From Arthrobacter sp. zg-Y20 (GTDB taxonomy: Bacteria; Actinomycetota; Actinomycetes; Actinomycetales; Micrococcaceae), in the NCBI RefSeq assembly GCF_030142075.1, contig NZ_CP126241.1:2852001-2916000 (forward strand): DNA of 64,000 bases. The letters are read 5' to 3'. Positions 50,398 through 59,708 of the stretch are shown here, one piece after another. Position numbers and translations under genes: made by a program. The notes under the pieces were generated by a model. That model was given only the letters and a program-made list of their open reading frames with translations, was not told the origin of the DNA and did no database searches. Position 1 is the first letter of the stretch. Every line of letters starts with the position of its first letter.

Positions 50398-51258
50398 TTA
50401 CTTCTTCAGCCACTTCCACCGGGCAAGGGTGCGAAGCCGCGTCAGCAGCGCCCGCGACTGTTCGGGCCCGTACGGAAGGATGGGGATGGCCTTGGTCATG
50501 TCCACCGATGCCTGGTCCATGGCGCTGCGGGTCACGGCGACCGCGGTGCGCATCTTGTTCATCTGGGTGGTCACGAAATCCACCGTGACCGGTGAGCCGT
50601 GACCGGGAATGAACACCGTATACAGGTCTTCCAGGGCGGTGATCTTGCCCAGCGTGCGGATCCAGTCCTTGGGGAAGGAATCCTCGAACTGCGGGTCCGC
50701 TCCCTGCTCCACCAGGTCTCCGGTGAACAAGACGTCGCCGGCTCCGACCAGCAGGTCGTGGTCCGTGTGTCCACGGCCCAGGTGGAACAGGGTGACGGAG
50801 ATGCCGCCCAGATCCAGGTCCACTGGGGCCTCATCCACCAGCTTTGTGGGCTCGGCAATTTCCGTGTGTTCACCCATCCCGGCAGCCATCTCGGGCTCGG
50901 CGTCGGCCGCCTGGGACCGGTGGGTGTTGCCGTTTTCGCGAATGCTCGCGGCGCAGCCGGCGGTGGCCCAAATGTCCTCCACACCGTTGGCCAGCATCAG
51001 GGCGTTGCCGAAATAGTGGTCGAAGTGCGCATGCGTGTTCACCGCCGTCAGCGGCAGGTCCGTCAACTGCCGGGCGGCGTCGTAAATTTCCTGTGCCATG
51101 CCGGGGCCGGCTCCGGTGTCAATGAGCAGGGCCCGCTCGTCGCCCACCACCAGTCCGGTGTTGACGCTGTAAGCGGTGTTGCTGCGCACCCAGATGCGGG
51201 GCGCAACCTCCTGCCAGCCCAGCTGGCCGGTTAGATGCTGCTGCGGTGTTTCGGTCAT
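50398..51258 (-). CDS. Metallo-beta-lactamase-fold hydrolase
   Basis: A 286-residue MBL-fold protein. The metal motif THAHFDHYFGN is near 75-85, the downstream His appears in HLGRGHTDHDLLV, the bridging Asp in LFTGDLVEQGADP and the last His in PGHGSPV. All five metal positions are present, so it is likely an active hydrolase; the substrate is unknown. Lies 40 bp upstream of the MFS gene on the same strand. Confidence 0.85.
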   Translation of the reverse strand: MTETPQQHLTGQLGWQEVAPRIWVRSNTAYSVNTGLVVGDERALLIDTGAGPGMAQEIYDAARQLTDLPLTAVNTHAHFDHYFGNALMLANGVEDIWATAGCAASIRENGNTHRSQAADAEPEMAAGMGEHTEIAEPTKLVDEAPVDLDLGGISVTLFHLGRGHTDHDLLVGAGDVLFTGDLVEQGADPQFEDSFPKDWIRTLGKITALEDLYTVFIPGHGSPVTVDFVTTQMNKMRTAVAVTRSAMDQASVDMTKAIPILPYGPEQSRALLTRLRTLARWKWLKK

Positions 51259-51331
51259 GTCAGGGATCCCTTCGCCGGCCCTACCAACCTATCGCGGACG
51301 GGTTGTGCGCGGCACGTATTACGGGGCAGTG

Positions 51332-51373
51332 GTTACAGGCCAGTCGTTACAGGTCAGTCGTTACAGGTCAGTC
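51332..51373. repeat. 14-bp tandem repeat x3, intergenic
   Basis: GTTACAGGYCAGTC three times end to end at 51332, 51346 and 51360, followed by a partial GTTTCGG unit, between the MBL gene start and the E2 gene stop. Confidence 0.88.
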
Positions 51374-51388
51374 GTTTCGGATTGGCAG

Positions 51389-53134
51389 CTACAGGTCGGC
51401 CAGCACCCGGGCCGGGTTTTCGACGGCGTCGGCCACGTACCGCAGGAATCCGCCGGCAGTGCCGCCGTCGCAGACCCGGTGGTCAAAGACCAGGGTCAGC
51501 TCCGTCATTTTGCGTACAGCCAGCCGGCCGTCAACCACCCACGGTTTGTCGATAATGCGGCCTACGCCGAGGATGGCCGATTCGGGGTAATTGATGATGG
51601 CGGCGCTGCCGTCCACGCCGAACACCCCGTAGTTGTTCAAGGTGAAGGTGCCCGAGGTCAATTCGGCAGCGGTGGCGCGTCCCTCCTGTGCCGCAGCGGT
51701 CAGCCGGCGGATTTCGGTGTCCAGCTCGCGCGTTGACAGCGAATCGGCGCGCCGTACCGCGGGCACCATGAGCCCCCGCGGAGCCTGCACCGCTATGCCC
51801 AGATTCACTCCGTCGAAGGCCTCGACCGCCGCTTCGGCTCCCCCGCGGAACGCTGTCCCTGAGGCTGCGCCCGGGCGGGTGCCGGACTGTCCACCGGGAC
51901 GGGCGCCGGCGCCTGCAGATTCCGCAGCCGCTTCCCCGGCCGGAACGTAGCGGGTATTCAGCTCCGGGTAGCGGGCCAGCCCGGCCAGGGTGAACCGGGC
52001 CAGGAAGGACAGCAGCGACGGAACGCCCTGGCCGTCCCGCGCCAGGTCGGCACGCAGTTCCACCAGGGCGGTCGCGTCCACGTCCACCCAGACCGTGGCC
52101 TCGGGGATCTCGGTGCGGCTCCGGCTGAGGGTCGCGGCTGCCGTGCGGCGCAGACCCCGTAGAGGGGTGCGGCTGGTGATGGCCAGTCCGGTCCGGGGAT
52201 CCCGGGGTCCGGCCGGTATTGTGGCCGCCGTGCCAGCCGCAGGGGCCAGCGCCGGGGCCGGGGCAGGGGCCAGCGCCGGGGCCGGGGCAGGGGCCAGCGC
52301 CGGGGCAGGGGCCAGAGCAACCGCCGTCGGGGCAGCAACCGCCGCCGGGGCAGGGGCCACGGGCACTGAGGCGATGATGCCCGCGACAGGACCGTTGGCC
52401 GGCATCCCGCCCGGAACAGACTTGGCTGCCAGGGCCGATTGGACGTCGCGTCGCAGGATCAGGCCGTCCGGTCCCGTCCCGGTGAGACCCGTCAACCGCA
52501 GACCTGCGTCCCGGGCCATTCGGCGCACCAGCGGCGAGATGCAGCGCGGAGCTTCAGCGCCGGGATGCTGCTGCGCCGATCCGCCGGCGGCGCCGCGCTC
52601 CGCGGGGTTCGGCCCACCGGCTCGACGCTTGGGTGCGCGGGTACGCCGCGGCGCCCGGTCTGCTGCCGGGGTGCCGTAGCCGATCAGCACGTTTCCGGAA
52701 CCGGCCTTTTCCTCCTGCCGGTAGGCCTCCCCCGCTGCGGAAGCCGCCGCTTCCGCAGTTCCCACCGCCGCAGCGGTTTCCAGTCCGGCAGCAGGCGCTG
52801 TTTCCAGTCCGGCAGCAGGCGCTGTTCCCAGCCCGGCTGAAGCGGCATTCGCGGTGTCCCCCTGCGACGGCTCTGCGGCCAACCGCCCCGCAGGAGCGGT
52901 ATCCACCGAAATCAGGGGACGGCCGACGTCGACGCTCTCTCCCGCGCTGCCGTGCAGCTGCGCCACCCGCCCGGCGAACGGGGACGGAACCTCCACCAGG
53001 GACTTGGCTGTCTCCACCTCCGCCACTGGCTGGTCCACCGCCACGGTGTCGCCAACCGCAACGAGCCAGTTGACCAGCTCAGCTTCGGTAAGGCCCTCGC
53101 CCAGGTCCGGCAGCAGGAAAGTACGCACACTCAT
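51389..53134 (-). CDS. bkdC: Branched-chain 2-oxoacid dehydrogenase E2 (lipoyl transacylase)
   Basis: E2 core of the branched-chain 2-oxoacid dehydrogenase complex, moving acyl groups from E1 to CoA. The 581-residue protein has one N-terminal lipoyl domain with Lys44 in VETAKSLVEV, an E3-binding domain at about 205-240 (SPLVRRMARDAGLRL), and a C-terminal catalytic domain ending with DHRVCDGGTAGGF (His552). The two linkers are long and repetitive: an LETAPAAG-type repeat near 105 and an APAPALAP-type run near 275-300. No E3 gene is in the window. Confidence 0.92.
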   Translation of the reverse strand: MSVRTFLLPDLGEGLTEAELVNWLVAVGDTVAVDQPVAEVETAKSLVEVPSPFAGRVAQLHGSAGESVDVGRPLISVDTAPAGRLAAEPSQGDTANAASAGLGTAPAAGLETAPAAGLETAAAVGTAEAAASAAGEAYRQEEKAGSGNVLIGYGTPAADRAPRRTRAPKRRAGGPNPAERGAAGGSAQQHPGAEAPRCISPLVRRMARDAGLRLTGLTGTGPDGLILRRDVQSALAAKSVPGGMPANGPVAGIIASVPVAPAPAAVAAPTAVALAPAPALAPAPAPALAPAPAPALAPAAGTAATIPAGPRDPRTGLAITSRTPLRGLRRTAAATLSRSRTEIPEATVWVDVDATALVELRADLARDGQGVPSLLSFLARFTLAGLARYPELNTRYVPAGEAAAESAGAGARPGGQSGTRPGAASGTAFRGGAEAAVEAFDGVNLGIAVQAPRGLMVPAVRRADSLSTRELDTEIRRLTAAAQEGRATAAELTSGTFTLNNYGVFGVDGSAAIINYPESAILGVGRIIDKPWVVDGRLAVRKMTELTLVFDHRVCDGGTAGGFLRYVADAVENPARVLADL

Positions 53135-54270
53135 CGCGGCCCTCCCGCCTCTGCGCGGGTTTCCGTCTCGACGGCCCCCTCGTCACCGGCGTCCCCCTCG
53201 TCCCACTGCAGCTCGTCCACGGCCTCCAGGATCCGGTCCACGCCGGGCAGGAACCAGTGCTCCAGCTTCGGCGCAGGGTAGGGCACGTCGAAACCGGTCA
53301 CCCGCAGCACCGGGGCGGCAAGGGAGTGGAAGCAGCGTTCCTGCACGCGCGCCGCAATTTCGGAGGCGACAGACGCGAACCCCGGTGCTTCGGCAATCAC
53401 CACGGCCCGCCCCGTCCTGCGCACCGAGGCATCCACGCTGGCGTCGTCATACGGGACGATGGAGCGCAGGTCGATCACTTCCAAGGACCGCCCTTCCGCT
53501 TCAGCGGCAGCTGCGGCGGCCAGGGCTGTGGAGACCGACGGCCCGTAGGCAATCAGGGTGGCGTCCGTTCCGGAACGTGCAACGGCGGCCGTGCCGATGC
53601 CGCCGGCTGCCTCGGTCCCGGTCCGCACGGCATCATCGGCGGCGCGGCGCAGTGCCGGCAGATCAACGGTTTCCTTCGCCCAGTAGAGCTTTTTGGGTTC
53701 CAGGAAGACCACCGGGTCGTTGAGCCGCACCGCGGCGCGCAGCAGCGAATACGCGTCCGCGACGGTGGCCGGGGCCACCACGGTGAGGCCCGGGGTGTGC
53801 GCATAGTAGGACTCGGAGGAATCGCAGTGGTGTTCCACTCCGCCGATTCCGCCGGCGTAGGGAATCCGGATCACCAGCGGCAGCTTTACCTTGCCGCGGG
53901 TGCGGTTGGACATTTTGGCCGCATGGCTGACCACCTGCTCAAACGCCGGGTAGGCAAAGGCGTCAAACTGCATTTCCACCACCGGCCGCAATCCGTTCAT
54001 CGCCATGCCCACGGCCATGCCCATAATGCCGGATTCGGCCAACGGGGTGTCGAAGCAGCGGTCGGTGCCGAAGCGGGCCGTCAGGCCGTCGGTGATCCGG
54101 AAGACCCCGCCCAACGGACCCACGTCCTCCCCGAAGACCACCACCGCGGGATCGGCGGCCATCTCGTCCGCGAGCGCCGCGTTGAGCGCCTTCGCAAAGG
54201 TCAGGGGGCCGCCGTCGGTCTCCGGTGCAGGCACCCCTGCGGGCCGGGCCTGCGTGCTGGTTGCTGCCAT
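53131..54270 (-). CDS. bkdB: Branched-chain 2-oxoacid dehydrogenase E1 beta
   Basis: Beta subunit of the E1 decarboxylase. The 379-residue protein has the transketolase pyrimidine-domain features VVVFGEDVG, TPLAESGIMGMAVGMAMNGLRP and VIDLRSIVPYD. Its stop overlaps the E2 start (ATGA, 53131-53134). The ATG at 54270 follows AAAGGCG and lies 16 bp after the E1 alpha stop. Order E1 alpha, E1 beta, E2 is the usual bkd operon. Confidence 0.91.
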   Translation of the reverse strand: MAATSTQARPAGVPAPETDGGPLTFAKALNAALADEMAADPAVVVFGEDVGPLGGVFRITDGLTARFGTDRCFDTPLAESGIMGMAVGMAMNGLRPVVEMQFDAFAYPAFEQVVSHAAKMSNRTRGKVKLPLVIRIPYAGGIGGVEHHCDSSESYYAHTPGLTVVAPATVADAYSLLRAAVRLNDPVVFLEPKKLYWAKETVDLPALRRAADDAVRTGTEAAGGIGTAAVARSGTDATLIAYGPSVSTALAAAAAAEAEGRSLEVIDLRSIVPYDDASVDASVRRTGRAVVIAEAPGFASVASEIAARVQERCFHSLAAPVLRVTGFDVPYPAPKLEHWFLPGVDRILEAVDELQWDEGDAGDEGAVETETRAEAGGPR

Positions 54271-54286
54271 GGTGTGCGCCTTTCGG

Positions 54287-55435
54287 TCAGCCGCGGTCAA
54301 GTTCGCTGCGCAGCAGCCGGGCCTGCTCGGCCAGTTGCGGGGTGCGCCGGGTATACACGTGTTCGAACAGCTCCTGCGGGTCGGGAACGACGTCGGCGTT
54401 CAGGCCGTCGCGCATGGCGGCGGCAACCGCTTCGGCGTCGGCCGCGAGCTCGGTTTCCCGTGCATCGTCCAACAGCCCCAGTCCGCGCAGGTAGGTCCGG
54501 GTCCGGGCCAGCGGGTCCCGGGGCACCCAGTCCTGCACTTCTTCCGCGGTTCGGTACCGGGTGGCGTCGTCAGCATTGGTGTGCGGCTGCATCCGGTAGG
54601 TATGCGCTTCCACCAGGGCCGGGCCGCCGCCTTCCCGCGCCCGCTCCACCGCTGCGCCCAGGACGGCAAGGAGGGCCGCGACGTCGTTGCCGTCCACCCG
54701 CTCCCCCGGCATCCCGTACCCCACGGCTTTGTGCGCCAGGGAAGGTGCCACGGACTGGTTCCGCAGCGGCACCGAGATGGCGTACTGGTTGTTCTGGATA
54801 AAGAAGACCACGGGGAGGTGGAATACGGCGGCGAAGTTCAGGGCCTCGTGGAAGTCCCCCTCGCTGGTGGCGCCGTCTCCGCACAGTGCCAGGACCACAG
54901 TGTCCTCGCCCTTCAGCTTGGCTGCGTGGGCAACACCGACGGCGTGCAGCAGCTGCGTGGCGAGCGGGGTGGCCTGCGGTGCCACCCGGTGTTCATACGG
55001 GTCGTAACCGCTGTGCCAGTCCCCGCGCAGCAGGGTCAGCACCTGCAGCGGGTCAACGCCTCGGGACATGACGGCGACGCTGTCACGGTACGTGGGAAAG
55101 AGCCAGTCCTGGTCCCGAAGCACCGCGGCGGCGGCAACCTGGCATGCTTCCTGCCCGTGCGATGAGGGGTAGACGGCCATCCGCCCCTGGCGCACCAGCG
55201 CGTTGGCCTGGTCATTGATCCGCCGTCCGGTCACCAGCTGCGCGTACGCGTCCAGCAGGGCGTCTCCGGCGGGCAGAAGGTAGCTCGGGTGCACAGAGGC
55301 AGTGCCGTTGGCGTCGATCAGCTGCACCGGGGTGTCCGACGGGAGCAGGTTCTGCACAGCGGCGCCGGATGCGGCGTCGGGCACGCCGTTGGAGGAGGGG
55401 GCCGCCTGGGGCGGACGTCCGGGAGAGATGGTCAT
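54287..55435 (-). CDS. bkdA: Branched-chain 2-oxoacid dehydrogenase E1 alpha
   Basis: Alpha subunit of E1, binding thiamine diphosphate through ALCGDGATSEGDFHEALN with FIQNNQ following (about 195-225). The 382-residue length and SSHGQEACQV start of the core fit the family. The ATG at 55435 has GGAGG upstream. It heads the operon and is divergent from an Lrp-type regulator gene across 178 bp, which should contain both promoters. Confidence 0.92.
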   Translation of the reverse strand: MTISPGRPPQAAPSSNGVPDAASGAAVQNLLPSDTPVQLIDANGTASVHPSYLLPAGDALLDAYAQLVTGRRINDQANALVRQGRMAVYPSSHGQEACQVAAAAVLRDQDWLFPTYRDSVAVMSRGVDPLQVLTLLRGDWHSGYDPYEHRVAPQATPLATQLLHAVGVAHAAKLKGEDTVVLALCGDGATSEGDFHEALNFAAVFHLPVVFFIQNNQYAISVPLRNQSVAPSLAHKAVGYGMPGERVDGNDVAALLAVLGAAVERAREGGGPALVEAHTYRMQPHTNADDATRYRTAEEVQDWVPRDPLARTRTYLRGLGLLDDARETELAADAEAVAAAMRDGLNADVVPDPQELFEHVYTRRTPQLAEQARLLRSELDRG

Positions 55436-55613
55436 TACGAGCCTCCGTCCTTCAGTGCCCGCAGCGTCATTGCACGCGGGAACTTCTGTCTTGCCAGTAT
55501 GCTGACCGGCGCGCAGGCATAGCCAGCATCCGCGGAAATCTTGGACGCATTGGACGGCCGGGAGTAATCTGATGGACACCTTGCAAATGTGACGCAGATT
55601 ACTTGGGGAGAGC

Positions 55614-56099
55614 GTGGACATTATGGCAGCTACACCGGCAACCACAGCAACACCGAAGCCAACACAGGTGCTGGACGATATCGACCGGAAGATCCTGGCC
55701 GTCCTGAGGTCCGACGGCCGGGCGTCTTTTACCGCCGTGGCCCAGGCCGTGCACATTTCCCGGGCGCACGCCTATTCGCGGATCGCACGGCTCACCGACA
55801 CCGGTGTCCTCAGCCGATTTACCGCCCTGGTGGATCCGGAAAAGGCCGGACTGGGCTCCTCCGCCTATGTCACCCTGAAGGTCCGCCAGCATGCCTGGCG
55901 GGAATTGAAGGACCGGCTCGTGGATATCCCGGAAATCCACCACATCGCGCTGGTGGGCGGTTCCTTCGACGTCATTGTGCTGGTCCGGGCCGAGGACAAC
56001 GTCCACCTGCGGCGGGTCATCTTCGACCAGCTGCAGTCCATGCCCGGGGTCCTGGATACCCAGACGTTCCTGGTCTTCGAGGAACGCGACACCCGCTAG
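55614..56099 (+). CDS. Lrp/AsnC-family regulator (BkdR-like)
   Basis: A 161-residue Lrp/AsnC protein: N-terminal helix-turn-helix (about 20-68, DDIDRKILAVLRSDGRASFT, ISRAHAYSRIARL) and a C-terminal RAM/AsnC ligand domain with LVGGSFDVIVLVRAEDNV. Branched-chain amino acids are typical ligands. Divergent position next to bkdA makes it the probable activator of the bkd operon. GTG start with GGGGAGAG upstream. Confidence 0.9.
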   Translation: MDIMAATPATTATPKPTQVLDDIDRKILAVLRSDGRASFTAVAQAVHISRAHAYSRIARLTDTGVLSRFTALVDPEKAGLGSSAYVTLKVRQHAWRELKDRLVDIPEIHHIALVGGSFDVIVLVRAEDNVHLRRVIFDQLQSMPGVLDTQTFLVFEERDTR

Positions 56100-56138
56100 G
56101 ACAAACGGCCCGCCGCCGGGACGCCTTACGCTGGGCGG

Positions 56139-56996
56139 ATGACTTCCGCTGCCGTACCGTCCGCTGTCCCGTCCTCCGCTGTCCCGTCCTCCGCTTTCCC
56201 GTTGTCCGGACGGACCGCCGTCGTCACAGGTGTCAGCAGGCGCAGGGGCATCGGCTACGCCATTTCGTCCCGGCTGGCCGCCATGGGTGCCAACCTGTTC
56301 GTGCAGCACTATGCCCCCAACGACGAGGCCCAGCCGTGGGGTGCCGATTCGATCGACGACCTGCTGCGGGAGCTGCGCGGAAAACTGGTCGGTGATGCCC
56401 GGCTCGACCATGCGGGGATGGACCTGGCCCCGGCCGACGGCGCCCGGCAGCTCGTCGACGCTGCCCGGGACGCATTCGGACACGTGGACATCCTGGTCTG
56501 CAACCATGCAATGAGCGGCAGCGACGGGCGCCTGCTGGAGATGACGCCGGAGAAGCTGGACGCGCACTGGCAGGTGAACACGCGCTCCACCCTGCTGGCC
56601 ACGCGGTACTTCGCCGAACAGCATGACGGACGCCCCGGCGGGCGGGTGATCTGGCTGACCTCGGGACAGTCCCAGGGGCCCATGCCTGCGGAAATCGCCT
56701 ACGCGACGTCGAAGGGGGCACTGGCCGGGATCACGGCCTCGGTGGCTGACGACTTGATTGGCCGCGGCATAGTCCTCAACACCGTGAATCCGGGACCGGT
56801 CAACACCGGCTACCTCGACGACGCCACCAGGGACCGGCCCTCGGAGGAACTGGAGGCCGTGCTGGCCCACTTCCCGGGCGGCCGGTTCGGGGAACCCGAC
56901 GATCCGGCGCGGCTCGTCGCCTGGCTGGTGAGCGACGAAGGCCGGTGGATGGTCGGCCAGGTACTGAACACCGAAGGCGGCTTCCGCCGCTGGTAA
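56139..56996 (+). CDS. Short-chain dehydrogenase/reductase with repeat-built N-terminus
   Basis: A 285-residue SDR: coenzyme motif VVTGVSRRRGIGYAIS at about 28-43, LVCNHAMS, the WLTSGQSQG serine region, and YATSK for Tyr and Lys. The C-terminal GQVLNTEGGF is usual. The first 24 residues contain PSSAVPSSAFPLSG, encoded by a 15-bp repeat (56160-56204, three units of TCCGCTGTCCCGTCC type), so the N-terminus is repeat-derived. The substrate is unknown. Starts 40 bp after the Lrp gene. Confidence 0.82.
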   Translation: MTSAAVPSAVPSSAVPSSAFPLSGRTAVVTGVSRRRGIGYAISSRLAAMGANLFVQHYAPNDEAQPWGADSIDDLLRELRGKLVGDARLDHAGMDLAPADGARQLVDAARDAFGHVDILVCNHAMSGSDGRLLEMTPEKLDAHWQVNTRSTLLATRYFAEQHDGRPGGRVIWLTSGQSQGPMPAEIAYATSKGALAGITASVADDLIGRGIVLNTVNPGPVNTGYLDDATRDRPSEELEAVLAHFPGGRFGEPDDPARLVAWLVSDEGRWMVGQVLNTEGGFRRW

Positions 56997-57011
56997 ATGT
57001 TGCGCTCAAAC

Positions 57012-57330
57012 CTAGACGGGCTGGCGCCCGGCAGAGGCAACCGCCGTGGCCAGGACTGAGTTAACGACCGTTTCGGAGCGGACAGATCCCAGTTCCTGCC
57101 GGAGTGCAGGGTGCTCCAGCAAATAGCTGAGGACATACGCGGACCCATACGGCTCAATGCACCTACACAAAGCCGCAGAATGAGCCATCCGGCACCGGGG
57201 CGGAACGGCGGCACGGGCGCCTCCGGGTGCCGTTCCACCAGTTCAAGCCGGTCTGAAACGGCCCGGTCTACCAGAGGGTGGAGGCAAACATGGCCGCGGC
57301 ATACGACGGCGCCGGCAGCAACTGCTGCAG
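57012..57330 (-). pseudogene. Decayed orphan gene read in three frames
   Basis: The 57.0-57.35 kb gap between the SDR and DUF6480 genes has no intact gene, but the minus strand shows coding-like pieces that switch frame: RRLQQLLPAPSYAAAMFAST ending at a TAG, then VDRAVSDRLELVERHPEAPV one frame over, then IEPYGSAYVLSYLLEHPALR, with SETVVNSVLATAVASAGRQP and a stop at 57012-57014. The joins look like two small indels. I do not recognise the family. The last piece alone could be a 58-residue frame from an ATG at 57188, without a ribosome-binding site. Confidence 0.35.
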
Positions 57331-57355
57331 GCGCCGTGGTGCCGCGGGGGCGGGG

Positions 57356-57604
57356 TCAGTTCTCGTCGTGGCCCTGATCGGTGCTCATCTGGTCTTCTGC
57401 GGGAGGGGTTTCTCCCGGGGGAACACCGCCGCCGGGCTCCAACCCGGTGATGTTGCCATCCAGGGGATCCGGGTTGGTGCTACCGGCTTTCGCCTCGCTG
57501 TGCTCATGGTTGCCGGTGCCCTCCTGGGTCCCGGCGCCCTTTTGCGCGTCCTTGGGCTTGTCCGGATTAGCCGGATCGTTGTTCGGGTTGTAGCTGTCGG
57601 CCAT
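57356..57604 (-). CDS. DUF6480-like small acidic protein
   Basis: An 82-residue hydrophilic protein rich in Asp, Pro, Gly and Asn. The [20 protein letters not shown]-type segment, followed by PPGETPPAE, resembles the actinobacterial DUF6480 family. No catalytic residues or membrane segment; probably disordered. The ATG at 57604 follows AGGAGGCGG, a strong ribosome-binding site that decides against a start further upstream. Confidence 0.68.
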   Translation of the reverse strand: MADSYNPNNDPANPDKPKDAQKGAGTQEGTGNHEHSEAKAGSTNPDPLDGNITGLEPGGGVPPGETPPAEDQMSTDQGHDEN

Positions 57605-57759
57605 GTTCCGCCTCCTGGTCTGTTTCCTGGTCCCGGCAAGCACGGTTGTAAGCATGCTTACGAGTTCTCTTCCAACCTAGCCCGGTGCGTGCCGCATCAC
57701 AAGCCGGGACGCAATCCCCGGTGCTTCCGTGCGCTTCCGGACGGGATCCGGGACGCCGC

Positions 57760-58527
57760 TCAGCGCCGGAACACCGGCTTGCGCTTCTCCTTGAATGCTG
57801 CGAATCCCTCAGCGTAATCCGGTGTCCTGCTCAACCGCTCCTGCACCTCGTTTTCGGCATCGAGCGCCTCCCAGAAGCCCAGCCGCCGGTCCCGGATCTC
57901 CGCCACCAGCGCCTTGGAGGCCAGCAGCGCCCGGGCGGGACCGGCCGCTGCCCGCGCTGCGGCTTCCCGGGTTTGTGCGAGCAGGCCGGCAGGTTCCAGG
58001 GCGCGGCTGAACAGGCCGCCCGCCACTGCTTCGGCGCCGCTCATCAACTCGGCGGTGTAGATCAGGTCCAGGGTGCGGTGCGGGCCGAGCCGTTCGGTGA
58101 AGAGCCAGTGCCCGCCCGAATCCAGGGCCGCCCCCAGGTTCGCGAACGGCGAGCCGATCTTCGCGTCGGCGGCTACGTAGACGACGTCGGTGGCCGCGAG
58201 CAAACCCAGGCCAACCCCGAGGCAGGCGCCCTGCGCGGCAGCGAAGGTTGGCGCCGGGAAAGCGGACATTTTCCGCAGCAGCGGTTTTACGCCCTCCACC
58301 AGGTAACCCCGCGCATCATCATCCGCAGGGTTTACCCCGGAGATGTCCCGGCCGGCACAGAAACTGCGACCCTCCCCGAGCAGCAGCAGTGCGCGCACAC
58401 CGGCCGCCGCGGCGTCGTCGTAGGCCCGTCCCAGCTCACCCAGTGCCTCGAAATCCAAGGCGTTGAGTTTCTGCGGGGCGTTCAGCAGGACCTCGGCCAC
58501 CCCGTCCCTGATGCTCAGCTCGATCAT
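57760..58527 (-). CDS. paaG: Enoyl-CoA hydratase/isomerase, probable PaaG
   Basis: A 255-residue crotonase-fold protein at the end of the paa operon. The oxyanion segments GRSFCAGRDISG (about 52-63) and AAQGACLGVGLGLLAATD are clear, and ALDSGGHWLFTERLG has the Asp position used by PaaG-type 1,2-epoxyphenylacetyl-CoA isomerases. PaaG makes the oxepin from the epoxide formed by PaaABCE. A PaaF-type hydratase role cannot be excluded. It starts 9 bp after the paaE stop. Confidence 0.78.
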   Translation of the reverse strand: MIELSIRDGVAEVLLNAPQKLNALDFEALGELGRAYDDAAAAGVRALLLLGEGRSFCAGRDISGVNPADDDARGYLVEGVKPLLRKMSAFPAPTFAAAQGACLGVGLGLLAATDVVYVAADAKIGSPFANLGAALDSGGHWLFTERLGPHRTLDLIYTAELMSGAEAVAGGLFSRALEPAGLLAQTREAAARAAAGPARALLASKALVAEIRDRRLGFWEALDAENEVQERLSRTPDYAEGFAAFKEKRKPVFRR

Positions 58528-58536
58528 CGGTGCCTC

Positions 58537-59706
58537 CTAGGCGTCGTAGTCCACGTTGACTTCGGTGCTGGTGGGCCGGCTCTGGCAGGTGAGCACGTAA
58601 CCGGCTGCAAGCTCTTCCGGTTCCAGCGCGTAGTTCTCTTCCATCTCCACGGTGCCGGCCACAAGCTTGGCGCGGCAGGTCCCGCAGACGCCGCCGGCAC
58701 AGGCGAACGGCACGTCCGGGCGCACCCGAAGGGCTGCATTCAGGATCGATTCCCGGGCATGGACCGGACTGGAGACCGACCCCTGCAGCCCGTCCAGCCG
58801 GAAGGTGATGCCGTAGTTTTCGCCCGAGCTGTCCGGCACAACGGGACGGCCGGATGAGCCTTCCGGCCGGTCCGGACGGCCGGTGGTGAACAGCTCGAAC
58901 CGGACTTTGGCCGGATCGACTCCGCGTGCGGACAGGGCATCGCGGCACTGCTGAACCAGCTCGAACGGCCCGCAGAGGAACCATTCGTCCACAGCATCGG
59001 CCGGCAGGACCGTACCGATGAGTGCCGTGAGTTTCGCGGCGTCGATCCGGCCGGAGAGCAGCGGAGAAATGCGCTGTTCACGCGACAGCACGTGGTGCAG
59101 CGCGAACCGGGACGGGTAGCGGTCCTTCAGGTCCGCCAGCTCTTCGAGGAACATCACGTCCATGGCGGCCTTGTTCGCATAGACCAGGTCAAAGCGGGTG
59201 GTGGCCGAAGAGGCCAGGATGGTCCGGGCAATGGCAATGACCGGGGTGATGCCGGAGCCGGCGGCCACGGCGGCAAACACCTGCCCCTCAACCTGCTGGT
59301 GTGCCGGCATGTCCGCCCGGCCGCCGCTGTATGCCGCGGAAAGGGCGGCGGGCAGGGAGCGCGAAGTGAAGCTGCCGGCCGGACTCATCACGTCCAGCAC
59401 ATCCCCGGCCAACAGGTGCTCGTTGGCCCAGGAGGAGAACAGTCCGCCCAGGTCCCGTTTGATTGCCACCCGCAACTCCCCCGGGCGTGGCTCGGCGCAG
59501 ATGGAGTAGCTGCGCCGCAGTTCGGTGCCGTCCAAAACCTTGCGCAAGGCAACATACTGCCCGGGCAGGTAGTGGTACGAATCCACCAGGTCCGGCGGCA
59601 CCGCGAAAGTGACCTCGACGGCGTCTTCAGTCAGCCGGTGGACGGCCGCGACGGTCAGCGGATGGAAAACGGCACGCCGGGCGGGGGCGGCGGGAAGGAC
59701 GGACAT
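58537..59706 (-). CDS. paaE: Phenylacetyl-CoA epoxidase reductase PaaE
   Basis: Electron-transfer subunit of phenylacetyl-CoA epoxidase. The 389-residue protein has an FAD-binding RRSYSICAEP (about 64-73), an NAD-binding AAGSGITPVIAIA near 170 and a C-terminal plant-type 2Fe-2S domain with CAGGVCGTCRA and the last Cys in LTCQSRP. It begins 2 bp after paaD. A proline/serine-rich linker (about 278-295) joins reductase and ferredoxin parts. Confidence 0.93.
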   Translation of the reverse strand: MSVLPAAPARRAVFHPLTVAAVHRLTEDAVEVTFAVPPDLVDSYHYLPGQYVALRKVLDGTELRRSYSICAEPRPGELRVAIKRDLGGLFSSWANEHLLAGDVLDVMSPAGSFTSRSLPAALSAAYSGGRADMPAHQQVEGQVFAAVAAGSGITPVIAIARTILASSATTRFDLVYANKAAMDVMFLEELADLKDRYPSRFALHHVLSREQRISPLLSGRIDAAKLTALIGTVLPADAVDEWFLCGPFELVQQCRDALSARGVDPAKVRFELFTTGRPDRPEGSSGRPVVPDSSGENYGITFRLDGLQGSVSSPVHARESILNAALRVRPDVPFACAGGVCGTCRAKLVAGTVEMEENYALEPEELAAGYVLTCQSRPTSTEVNVDYDA

Positions 59707-59708
59707 CT

